From contig VXMR01000028.1 in assembly GCA_009841005.1 (NCBI GenBank), forward strand, positions 1 through 50,736: 50,736 nucleotides of DNA, written 5' to 3'. Position 1 is the stretch's first letter. Every line of letters starts with the position of its first letter. A program made the translations under genes and the position numbers. The notes beneath the pieces were generated by a model. That model did no database searches. It saw only the letters and a program-made list of their open reading frames with translations, and was not told where the DNA came from. Below are positions 43,031 through 50,281 of the stretch, in pieces. Origin of the DNA: Gemmatimonadales bacterium. GTDB taxonomy: Bacteria; Gemmatimonadota; Gemmatimonadetes; Palauibacterales; Palauibacteraceae.

Positions 43031-44422
43031 GTGAGTACCAAGAGCCGCACGCTGAGGTTTCGCGCCATCCTGGGCCCCGGAGGGCTCGAGCGGGACCGGT
43101 CGATCGACGTCGCTCCCGACGGCACGATCCTGGCGGTTCGGTCCGTCCGGCCCGGCGGCGCCCCCTACGACGGAGGCCTCGCGGTCCCCGGCATGCCGAA
43201 CGCGCACTCGCACATCTTCCAGTGCGCCCTGGCCGGCTTCGGTGAAGAGGCGCGGGGGGACGATTCCTTCTGGAGTTGGCGCCGGGCCATGTACCGGCTG
43301 GCCGGCTCCATCACCCCGGAGCAACTGTTCGACGTCGCCCGGCACGGGTACGCCCGTATGCTGCGCGCGGGCTTCACCCATGTTGTCGAGTTCCACTACC
43401 TGCATCACGGCCCGGACGGCGCGCGTGGACCCGAGACGACGCAAGCCGTGCTCGCGGCGGCCGCGGACGTGGGCCTTCCCATCAGTCTGCTGCCCGTCTA
43501 CTACCGGACCGCCGGCTTCGACGGGGCCGCGCCTCACGCGGGACAGCGGCGCTTCGCGCACGGCTCGGTGGACGAATTCATGGCCACAGTCGAGGAGTTG
43601 GGCCCGGCGGTCGTCGGTGTGGCGCCGCACTCCCTCCGGGCGGTGCCCACGGCCGACCTGACGGAACTCGTGACGGCGGTGGACGCGACGCTGGGCCGCG
43701 AGGCGCCGCTGCACATCCACATCAGCGAGCAGGAACTCGAGGTCGAGGAATGCCTCGCGGCGCACGGCCGCACGCCGGTCGATCTCCTCGCGGACACGGT
43801 CGAGCTGGGTCCGCGCTGGAGTCTCGTCCACGCGACGCACGCCACGGAGGCGGAGCGCGCCCGGCTACGGAGCGCGGGGGCGAGGGTCGTCCTGTGTCCG
43901 ATCACGGAAGCCCACCTGGGGGACGGGATCTTCCCCGCCCGCGAGCACTTTCTCGCCGGTGGCGCGGCTGCGGCGGGCTCCGACGCGAACGTCCGCATCT
44001 CCGCGATCGAGGAGGCGCGGCAACTCGAATACGGGCAGCGCCTGCGGGATCGGCGACGGGCCCGCCTGGCCACCGAAGCGGGCACGGGCTCCGTCATCTG
44101 GTCGTGGCTCGCGGAGGGCGGAGGCGAGGCCGCGGCGCCCCCCGCCGACCCGGCGGCCGGCAATGGCGCATCGCGCCGCCTTGGGCGAATCGCACCCGGC
44201 TACCGAGCCGACCTCGTCGTCCTGGATCGCGAAGGCCCCCACACGCTGGGACACGACTGGGAGACCCTCATGGACGCGTGGCTCGTGGGCGGCGACGAGC
44301 GCGACATCGAGGCCGTGTACGTCGGAGGGGAACGGCGCGTCGAGCGCGGATCGGTCGCTGGCGAGGCCGAGATCCGATCCGCCTTCGGGAAGGTGATGCG
44401 GGAGATCCGGCCGGTCATCTGA
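43031..44422 (+). CDS. hutF: Formimidoylglutamate deiminase HutF
   Basis: 463 residues from GTG 43031, where the family N-terminus begins (STKSRTLRFRAILGPGG). HutF removes ammonia from N-formimidoyl-L-glutamate to give N-formylglutamate, in the five-step histidine degradation pathway. Amidohydrolase metal motifs: PGMPNAHSHIFQ (HxH), FHYLHHGPDG, APHSLRAVP, LHIHISEQ, VHATHAT, and GSDANVRISAIEEARQLEYGQRLR, the last being diagnostic for HutF over other amidohydrolases. The other hut genes are not within the window. Converges with the aldolase gene. Confidence 0.9.
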   Translation: MSTKSRTLRFRAILGPGGLERDRSIDVAPDGTILAVRSVRPGGAPYDGGLAVPGMPNAHSHIFQCALAGFGEEARGDDSFWSWRRAMYRLAGSITPEQLFDVARHGYARMLRAGFTHVVEFHYLHHGPDGARGPETTQAVLAAAADVGLPISLLPVYYRTAGFDGAAPHAGQRRFAHGSVDEFMATVEELGPAVVGVAPHSLRAVPTADLTELVTAVDATLGREAPLHIHISEQELEVEECLAAHGRTPVDLLADTVELGPRWSLVHATHATEAERARLRSAGARVVLCPITEAHLGDGIFPAREHFLAGGAAAAGSDANVRISAIEEARQLEYGQRLRDRRRARLATEAGTGSVIWSWLAEGGGEAAAPPADPAAGNGASRRLGRIAPGYRADLVVLDREGPHTLGHDWETLMDAWLVGGDERDIEAVYVGGERRVERGSVAGEAEIRSAFGKVMREIRPVI

Positions 44423-44424
44423 CC

Positions 44425-44439
44425 CCGGCGTCGCGCCGG
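44425..44439. terminator. GC-rich hairpin between convergent hutF and aldolase genes
   Basis: CCGGCG-TCG-CGCCGG: six-pair stem with a three-base loop directly after the hutF stop and 17 bases from the end of the aldolase gene on the other strand. No T-run follows on either strand. Only weak support as a terminator in such GC-rich DNA. Confidence 0.35.
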
Positions 44440-44455
44440 AGCCGCCCGCGCGGCG

Positions 44456-45493
44456 TCAGGCGGCCGCCCGCTCCAGTTCCATCGACCACTTTCCGCGCGT
44501 CGCGAGACCGTTCATGCGCGCGCGGTGCGCGAACGCCGCCTGTGCCGCCGGCCCGTTGTCCGCGGCGCCGCCCCAGGCCTGCAGCGGGGCCGCCTGCAGC
44601 GCCCGCCCGTAGGAGAAGCTCAGGTTCCACGGCGTATCGAACCCCGCGTTCATCGCGTTCAGGTGGGCTGTGGCCTCGATGTCCGACTGCCCTCCCGACA
44701 GAAAGACGATGCTCGGAACCGACGAGGGCACTGCACGCTTCAGGCAGCGCACCGTCTTCTCGGCCACCTCCTCGACCCCCGCCTGATCCGCGCACAGCTT
44801 TCCCGAGAGGACCATGTTGGGCTTGAGCACCGAGCCTTCCAGCAGCACCCGCTGGTGGAAGAGCGCCATGTAGACCTGCTTCAGCGTGGCCTCGGTAACC
44901 TCGAAGCAGCGGTCGATATCGTGGTCGCCGTCCATCAGCACTTCCGGCTCGACGATGGGCACCAGCCCCTGCTCCTGGCTGAGCGCCGCCATCCGGGCGA
45001 GGGCGTGGGCGTTCGCCCCGATGCAGTAGGCGCTCGGGATGGAGCGGTCGCCGCCCCGTCCGATGTCGATGACGGCGCGCCACTTCGTGAAGCGGGCCCC
45101 GAGTTCGTAGTACTCCGCCAGCCGCTCGCGCAGCCCATCGAGGCCCTCGGTCACCTTCTCGCCCGGCGCTCCCGCGAGGTCATGCGCCCCCTTGTCGATC
45201 TTGATCCCCGGGATCGACCCCGCATCGGAGAGGAGCTGGACGAGCGGCGTGCCGTCGGCCGCCGACTGCCGCAGCGTCTCGTCGAAGAGGATGACGCCCG
45301 AGATGCACTCGCTCAGCGCATCGCTCGTCCGGAAGAGAAGTTCCCGGTAGTCGCGCCGGTTCTCCTCCGTCGATTCGACGCTGATCCCGTCGAACCGCTT
45401 CTTGATGGTTCCCGAACTTTCGTCGGCGGCCAGAATTCCCTTGCCCTTAGCCCCGATGTCTGCCGCCACCTGGACGAGCTGCTGCCTCATCAT
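44456..45493 (-). CDS. Fructose-bisphosphate aldolase, class I
   Basis: 345 residues; GGAGG five bases before ATG 45493. Class I aldolases form a Schiff base and need no metal; they interconvert fructose-1,6-bisphosphate with dihydroxyacetone phosphate and glyceraldehyde-3-phosphate. It has the animal/plant-type sequence: GKGILAADESSGTIKKRF, GVILFDETLRQ, PGIKIDKG, ARFTKWRAVI, EPEVLMDGDHDI, LLEGSVLKPNMV (Schiff-base Lys in this motif), FLSGGQSD and LSFSYGRALQ. Class I of this type is less common in bacteria than class II. The C-terminus (LERAAA) lacks the terminal Tyr of the animal enzymes. Confidence 0.95.
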   Translation of the reverse strand: MMRQQLVQVAADIGAKGKGILAADESSGTIKKRFDGISVESTEENRRDYRELLFRTSDALSECISGVILFDETLRQSAADGTPLVQLLSDAGSIPGIKIDKGAHDLAGAPGEKVTEGLDGLRERLAEYYELGARFTKWRAVIDIGRGGDRSIPSAYCIGANAHALARMAALSQEQGLVPIVEPEVLMDGDHDIDRCFEVTEATLKQVYMALFHQRVLLEGSVLKPNMVLSGKLCADQAGVEEVAEKTVRCLKRAVPSSVPSIVFLSGGQSDIEATAHLNAMNAGFDTPWNLSFSYGRALQAAPLQAWGGAADNGPAAQAAFAHRARMNGLATRGKWSMELERAAA

Positions 45494-45549
45494 GGTTCCT
45501 CCGCCCTCGTTCCGGGCCGGATTCGGTGTTGGATGCGATCCGTGCGGGA

Positions 45550-45966
45550 TCAGGTCGGATCCACGGGATCGTCCTCAAGCGTCCAGATCACCGGCGTGAC
45601 CGGCGTGGCCGCCTGGTTGAAGAGCATCTTCGCCATCAGGGGACCCGGCTCCGTCGTCTCCAGATATTCAGCTCGCAGGTCATAACAGCCCGCTTCGACG
45701 GTAAAATCCCTCGAGTCGCCCGGCTGGATCGTCCCCTCGACGGGGTGGTCCGTGCCGAAGAGGTCCGGACCCCAGTCGGACGTCCCGCACGGACGTGCGA
45801 AAAAACGGATCACCGGGCCGAACAGCCGGTTGACCACGCGCACCGTAGACGGGCTGTCGAACATGGGCTCCGGAACCACGGGGTCGTCTTCACCGCAGGC
45901 CGCGAGTGAAAGCCCGATCGCCATGACGGCGACGATTGCGTACCGCTTCTGTTTCACACACCACAT
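45550..45966 (-). CDS. Small lipoprotein of unknown function
   Basis: 138 residues from ATG 45966, preceded by GGAGGA with seven-base spacing. Lipobox LAAC (AIGLSLAACGED). The mature part is a single beta-rich domain: STVRVVNRLFGPVIRFFARPCG, PVEGTIQPGDSRDFTVEAGCYDLRAEYLET, then VTPVIWTLEDD. Two cysteines could pair. The layout (VRVVN opening, value/charge-type beta strands, DFTVEAGCYDLRA) is seen in many small extracytoplasmic proteins without known role. I do not recognise the family. Confidence 0.65.
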   Translation of the reverse strand: MWCVKQKRYAIVAVMAIGLSLAACGEDDPVVPEPMFDSPSTVRVVNRLFGPVIRFFARPCGTSDWGPDLFGTDHPVEGTIQPGDSRDFTVEAGCYDLRAEYLETTEPGPLMAKMLFNQAATPVTPVIWTLEDDPVDPT

Positions 45967-46179
45967 CTTGCATTCCTCCATGGGCCGCTGTGCCGGGCCG
46001 CGCGGCGACCGTCGGGTCCGCACGCGATCCGCACCTGCCTTCGGCCGGGTAATAAACCTATGGGAAAGATACATCGGAGCGGGGTGCAGTCCACCCGACA
46101 CGTAGCGTCTCCTTCGTGCTGCACCGATCTTACATGAGAGAACGCGCGAACCCCTCCGTGAGCGACACGACTCGGCGAC
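45967..46179. other. Divergent intergenic region (small lipoprotein / mtaB)
   Basis: 213 bases, AT-richer than its surroundings at 46051-46075. On the minus strand a TATCTT box (46071-46066) could serve the lipoprotein gene. A 7-bp inverted repeat GGTGCAG / CTGCACC (46083-46089, 46119-46125) has a 29-base loop. No RNA gene is recognisable. Confidence 0.3.
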
Positions 46180-47541
46180 ATGAGCGACGTGAACGACAGC
46201 CCTTCCGTCTGGTTCCACACCTTCGGGTGCAAGGCGAACCAGTACGATACCGAGCGGATCCGTCAGGAGCTTGAACTCCGCGGGGCGGAGACGGCGCTCC
46301 ACGCGGACGCCGCGGACATCGCCGTCATCAACACGTGCACCGTGACGAACCAGGCGGACGCGAACGCGAGGCGACTCGTGCGCCGGCTGCGCCGCCAACA
46401 TCCGGATCTCCGCATCGTCGTCGCCGGCTGTTCAACCTCCTTTCGCGAAGCCGAGTATCACGCGCTGGAAGAAGTGGATGGCGTCGTGCCCGGGCACGAC
46501 CCGACCGCGGTCGCGCGACTCGTACCGCAATTGGGAGACTTCGCCGCGGCCGGTCCGGTCACGTCAGCCGTTTCGGACGCGTCGGCCGCCCCACTGCAGC
46601 GGAATGCGCGCGGCACCCGGGCCTGGCTCAAGATCCAGGACGGGTGCGACCGGAAATGCTCGTTCTGCGCGACGCGGATCGCGCGCGGCGCCTCGGTCTC
46701 GCGTCCGGTAGACGATGTCGTGGCGGAGGCTGCAACGCTGGCCCGCGTGCACCCGGAACTCGTGCTCACCGGGATTCACATCGGCCACTACGGAAAGGAT
46801 CTCGCCGCCGGCTCCCGGCGCGACGGCCCGCGCACGTCCAACGGTCTCGCGACGCTGTGCGAACGGCTGCTTGAGGAAGTCCCCGTCCGCCTCCGCCTCT
46901 CCTCCATCGAGGCGACGGAAATCGACGGCCGGCTCGTGGATCTGCTCGCGGCATCGGATGGACGTCTGGCCCCCCACCTGCACGTGCCGCTGCAGAGCGG
47001 GTCCGACCGCGTGCTTCGCCTCATGCGCCGCTGGCATACGCGGGAGGCGTATCGGGCCCGGGTGCTCGCGATCGCCGAGCGTCTGGGCGGCGTCGGCTCC
47101 GGCGCGTTCGGTCTCGGCGCGGACATCATCGTCGGCTTCCCCGGCGAGGGGGAGGAGGAGTTCGAGGAGACGCGGGCGCTCGTGGAGGAGTTGCCCTACA
47201 CCTACCTGCACGTGTTCCCCTATTCGGTGCGGGACGGAACCGTGGCCGCGAGTCTCCCGGACCGGGTGCCCGGCGACGTGGCGGCCGGCCGCTCCCGAAC
47301 GTTGCGGGAAATCGGCCTCCGCAAGGGCCAGGCCTATTCGGAAACGCGCGCTGGCACCATCGCCGAAATCGTCGTGGAGGGCCGGGACGACCGCGTCGCC
47401 GGCGTCACGGGCGACTACCTGCGGGTCGAACTCCGCGGCGACGCGACCCCCGGCGATCGCTTCTCCGCGCGCCTGCGGGCGCGCGACGGGCGTCTGACGG
47501 CCGACGTGCCCGCCAGCGCACCGGCGGCGGCCGCGGTCTAG
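46180..47541 (+). CDS. mtaB: tRNA (t6A37-C2)-methylthiotransferase MtaB
   Basis: 453 residues, normal length. MtaB converts t6A at position 37 of tRNAs to ms2t6A using two [4Fe-4S] clusters. N-terminal UPF0004 domain cysteines: FGCKANQ, NTCTVTNQAD, VAGCST. Radical-SAM domain: IQDGCDRKCSFCATR (CxxxCxxC near residues 156-163), VLTGIHIGHYG, RLRLSSIEATEIDGRLVDLL, HLHVPLQSGSDRVLRLMRR, ADIIVGFPGE. A TRAM-like C-terminus (VVEGRDDRVAGVTGDYLRVEL) follows. GCKAN with NTCTVTNQAD fits MtaB rather than MiaB or RimO. No obvious Shine-Dalgarno before ATG 46180. Confidence 0.93.
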   Translation: MSDVNDSPSVWFHTFGCKANQYDTERIRQELELRGAETALHADAADIAVINTCTVTNQADANARRLVRRLRRQHPDLRIVVAGCSTSFREAEYHALEEVDGVVPGHDPTAVARLVPQLGDFAAAGPVTSAVSDASAAPLQRNARGTRAWLKIQDGCDRKCSFCATRIARGASVSRPVDDVVAEAATLARVHPELVLTGIHIGHYGKDLAAGSRRDGPRTSNGLATLCERLLEEVPVRLRLSSIEATEIDGRLVDLLAASDGRLAPHLHVPLQSGSDRVLRLMRRWHTREAYRARVLAIAERLGGVGSGAFGLGADIIVGFPGEGEEEFEETRALVEELPYTYLHVFPYSVRDGTVAASLPDRVPGDVAAGRSRTLREIGLRKGQAYSETRAGTIAEIVVEGRDDRVAGVTGDYLRVELRGDATPGDRFSARLRARDGRLTADVPASAPAAAAV

Positions 47542-47570
47542 CGGTCGGAGGCAGACCCTGCGTCAGCGCG

Positions 47571-48431
47571 TCAGCTCTCGGAGCGTCCGGGGGGGACGGT
47601 GCGCGGGCTCACGAGCGACTCCCCGCCGTCGACGACGATCACCGCGCCCGTGATCCAGTCTCCGCCCGGTGAGCAGAGGAAGGTGATCATCTGCCCGATG
47701 TCGTGAGGGCGCCCCAGCCGCCCGGCCGGAATGAAACGCTCCGCGAACCCGGTGCCGGAGCGCATGCCGAACATGTCGACTTCCTCGCTGGGAGGAGCCT
47801 CGAACGCCTTCTTCACGCCCTCCGTCGGGATCGGACCCGGCGCCACGGCGTTCACGTTGATCCCGTCCCGCGCCCACTCGATCGCGAGCGTACGCGTGAG
47901 CGCGTCCACCCCCGCCTTGGCAGCCGTCGCGTGGGCCATGAGGGGCCAGCCCCGGTAATGCAGCGTCATCGAGATCGACACGATGCGTCCGTACCCCTGC
48001 TCGGCCATGACGGGATAGACTGCGCGACAGGCGTGAAAGGTGCCGAACAGATCGATCTCCACCACGGCGCGCCAACCGTTCGGCGACAGTTCCGCCGTCG
48101 GTGCATAGAAATTGCCCGCCGCGTTGTTCACGAGGATGTCGATGGACCCGAGCGCGTCCCGCGTCTCCCGCACCGCGCGTTCGAGAGCCGCCGGTTCGCG
48201 CACGTCCCCGACGGTCGGGAGCGTCCGCACCCCGTGAGCCGAAGCCAGGCGCTCGGCCGCCTGCCCGACCCGTTCCTCGTTGCGGCTGAACACGCCCACG
48301 GAGGCGCCCGCGGCCGCGAGGCACTCCGCGATGCCGTACCCGATGCCGCTGCCGCCACCCGTGATCAACGCCGTCCGGCCTGCGAGGATTCCCGGCGCGA
48401 AGAGCGCGTCGCCGCCCGTTTTCTCGTCCAT
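47571..48431 (-). CDS. 2,4-dienoyl-CoA reductase-like short-chain dehydrogenase
   Basis: 286 residues. Rossmann motif GGGSGIGYGIAECLA for NADP(H), then NNAAGNFYAPTAELS, SISMTLHYRGWPLMAHATAAKAGVDAL and NAVAPGPIPTEG. The active-site Tyr of ordinary SDRs (YxxxK) is Ala here, with the Lys kept. The same change and the SATLHYRG / NAAGNF signature occur in DECR-type 2,4-dienoyl-CoA reductases, which reduce dienoyl-CoA during unsaturated fatty-acid oxidation. It lies ten bases after the start region of the operon's upstream gene order (proline dehydrogenase follows downstream), on the same strand. Function assigned by motif only. Confidence 0.85.
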   Translation of the reverse strand: MDEKTGGDALFAPGILAGRTALITGGGSGIGYGIAECLAAAGASVGVFSRNEERVGQAAERLASAHGVRTLPTVGDVREPAALERAVRETRDALGSIDILVNNAAGNFYAPTAELSPNGWRAVVEIDLFGTFHACRAVYPVMAEQGYGRIVSISMTLHYRGWPLMAHATAAKAGVDALTRTLAIEWARDGINVNAVAPGPIPTEGVKKAFEAPPSEEVDMFGMRSGTGFAERFIPAGRLGRPHDIGQMITFLCSPGGDWITGAVIVVDGGESLVSPRTVPPGRSES

Positions 48432-48441
48432 GCCGGCTACG

Positions 48442-49368
48442 CTAGCGGAACATGCTGCGGGCGACGAACCATATGTTCGCCGGCCGCTCGGCCAGGCGAC
48501 GCATGTACCAGGGGAACCACGCCCCCCCGTAGCTGATCAGCACCCGCAGCGGGGTTCCGTTGCGCACGAGCCTCCTCTGCTCACGCCGTCCGATCCCGTA
48601 CAGCATCTCGATCTCGAACCGGCTGCCATCGAGGCCCGCCGCCGCGGCATCCGCGGAGAGCGGCCCGATCATCGCCGGATCGTGGGTCCCGAGCCCGAGG
48701 AAGCCGTCCCCTCCGTTCCCGAGGTGGTCCACAAGACGCCGCGCGAGGGCGAGGTAGCTTTCGTCCACGTCCCGCTTGTCGGGAAAGGCGATCTCGGCCG
48801 GTTCCGCGTAGGCGCCCTTCACGAGCCGGATGCGGGGGCCGAATTCCATGAGCGATTCGAGGTCGTCGGCCGTCCGTCTGAGGTAGGACTGGATGCAGAG
48901 TCCGACGTTCACATGCCGGCGCCGGACCGCGCGGTAGAGAGACAGCGTCGCCTCCGTGTAGTACGACCCCTCCATGTCGATCCAGAGCGCGCCGTGACCC
49001 TCGGCGCGCGCCGCGAGTGCCCCGACGTTCTCGACCGCGAGTTCCGGGTCCTGGTCGAGTCCGAGGTGGGTGGGCTTGATCGAGACCTCCAGATCGAGCC
49101 CCATCTCCTCCGCCAGGTCCATCGCCCGCACGTACTCGGCGACGGATTCGCGGGTTTCCTCGGCGGTCTCGACGTTCTCGCCCAGCGTGGTGACGAGGGT
49201 GGGAATGCCTTCCTCCCGTAAACCGGCCGCCTCGCCGAGCGCGTCCTCCAGCTTCTCGCCCGGCATGAACTTGCGAACCGCGCGCCGCACGAAAGGACGC
49301 TCCGGAAGGCGCTGCGAGAGCCACCGGTTCGTGGAAGCCCACAGCAGCGCCTTCCTCATAGCCTCCAT
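48442..49368 (-). CDS. Proline dehydrogenase (monofunctional)
   Basis: 308 residues, typical of short bacterial PRODH; an FAD enzyme oxidising L-proline to pyrroline-5-carboxylate at the membrane. Barrel motifs: VSIKPTHLGLD (strand with the Lys), ALWIDMEGSYYTEATLSLYR, VGLCIQSYLRRTADDL, RIRLVKGAYAEP, LGTHDPAMI, and FEIEMLYGIGRREQRRL with VLISYGGAWFPWYMRRLAERP. The substrate-binding Arg pair is in YMRRLAERP. Start: ATG 49368; ATG 49359 is an alternative. SDR gene starts 10 bases downstream; sulfocyanin-like gene is 22 bases upstream. P5C dehydrogenase is not in the window. Confidence 0.93.
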   Translation of the reverse strand: MEAMRKALLWASTNRWLSQRLPERPFVRRAVRKFMPGEKLEDALGEAAGLREEGIPTLVTTLGENVETAEETRESVAEYVRAMDLAEEMGLDLEVSIKPTHLGLDQDPELAVENVGALAARAEGHGALWIDMEGSYYTEATLSLYRAVRRRHVNVGLCIQSYLRRTADDLESLMEFGPRIRLVKGAYAEPAEIAFPDKRDVDESYLALARRLVDHLGNGGDGFLGLGTHDPAMIGPLSADAAAAGLDGSRFEIEMLYGIGRREQRRLVRNGTPLRVLISYGGAWFPWYMRRLAERPANIWFVARSMFR

Positions 49369-49390
49369 ACCCCGACCGACCCTCGCCCCG

Positions 49391-49981
49391 CTAGCTCCGC
49401 AACCCGGACTCGCCCGACCCGGAGACGTCGAACCCGATCCACATCCCCGTGACCGCGTGAGCCGGAACGGGGCACACCAGCGCGTACTCGCCGGCCGTGG
49501 ACGCCGTGAAGCTGATGCTCTCGGTGCCGCCGCCGGGGGCCGTGGCCTCCGTCATCGACGTCGCGTTCGTCGTAATCGCGCCATCGAAGACCGGCGTGGC
49601 GTCATCGAAGATCGGGGGGTAGCTCGCCGCCCGCTCGAGGACGCCGACGCTGTGATAGTTGACCGGGTCCCGGTTTTCGAAGTTGAGGGTGACGGTGTAT
49701 CCGGCAGGCACGACGACCGTGGCCTCGCCGTTCGCGTAGCCGTTGAAGTTCCAGCGGTTGTTCGCGTCCGTCGAGCCCGCGACGAGATCGATCGTGACGG
49801 TGCGTGCGCCGTCGTCCACCGAGATCCAGTCCACGGCCATGGGCCCCGAAGGCGTCGCGGCGGCCTCCGCGGCGGGAGCCGGGGCAGGGGCAGGTGCCGG
49901 CGACGGCTGGTCACTCTCGCCGCCGCCGCATCCGAAGAGGACGAAGGCGCCCAGGGTGAGTTGTGTCGATCGCTTCATCAT
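49391..49981 (-). CDS. Sulfocyanin-like blue copper lipoprotein
   Basis: 196 residues. Lipobox FGC (GAFVLFGCGGG), a Pro/Ala linker (SPAPAPAPAPAAEAAA), then a cupredoxin domain of about 145 residues. Type 1 copper ligands are visible: His in VNYHSVGVL, and Cys-x4-His-x4-Met in ALVCPVPAHAVTGMW. ANGEATVVVPAGYTVTLNFENRDP preceding the first His is the sulfocyanin-type strand. It would shuttle single electrons outside the cytoplasm, possibly to a terminal oxidase. Start ATG 49981 has GGAGTGG about nine bases upstream. It is the first gene of the run with proline dehydrogenase and the SDR. Confidence 0.85.
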   Translation of the reverse strand: MMKRSTQLTLGAFVLFGCGGGESDQPSPAPAPAPAPAAEAAATPSGPMAVDWISVDDGARTVTIDLVAGSTDANNRWNFNGYANGEATVVVPAGYTVTLNFENRDPVNYHSVGVLERAASYPPIFDDATPVFDGAITTNATSMTEATAPGGGTESISFTASTAGEYALVCPVPAHAVTGMWIGFDVSGSGESGLRS

Positions 49982-50215
49982 TCTATTCCACTCCAGAGTT
50001 CTTCTGATGAGATTCGTAAGACACGCGCAGGAGGCGCGTCCCCCCGGCCCGTCGCGTTCCTGCCGCGTTCGTGCCGAGCGGAGCGCCCGGAATATACAGG
50101 ATCTCGATCCTCCGGCTACGGCCGCGCGCGTCGGTGAAAGCGCCCGGAAACTGGCGCGAGCCCCGGGTGCGCCCCATACTAGCCCATTCAGGCGATTCCG
50201 GGGGTTCCCCGTTCG
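49982..50215. other. Divergent promoter region upstream of the sulfocyanin-like gene and rho
   Basis: About 234 bases without a gene (300 if rho starts at 50282). A two-sided AT patch at 50091-50098 reads TATACA on the plus strand and TATATT on the minus strand, so it could hold -10 boxes for both genes. Beside it is a 6-bp inverted repeat AGGATC-TC-GATCCT (50098-50111). CATACTAG at 50175 is another possible -10 for rho. None has a clear -35. Confidence 0.35.
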
Positions 50216-50281
50216 ATGGTCGCCACGTCCTTTGCGCCGGCCAGATTGTTCCGCAGGCGCGAGATCCGTTCTCCGACCGAC

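Noticed and set aside
46083-46125. 7-bp inverted repeat as a riboswitch or small RNA
   Set aside because: The 29-base loop and short arms do not match any known riboswitch; no further conserved elements.
47563-48324. Alternative minus-strand frame over the SDR gene
   Set aside because: Out of frame with the Rossmann motif and very Arg/Gly-rich; the 47571-48431 reading is complete.
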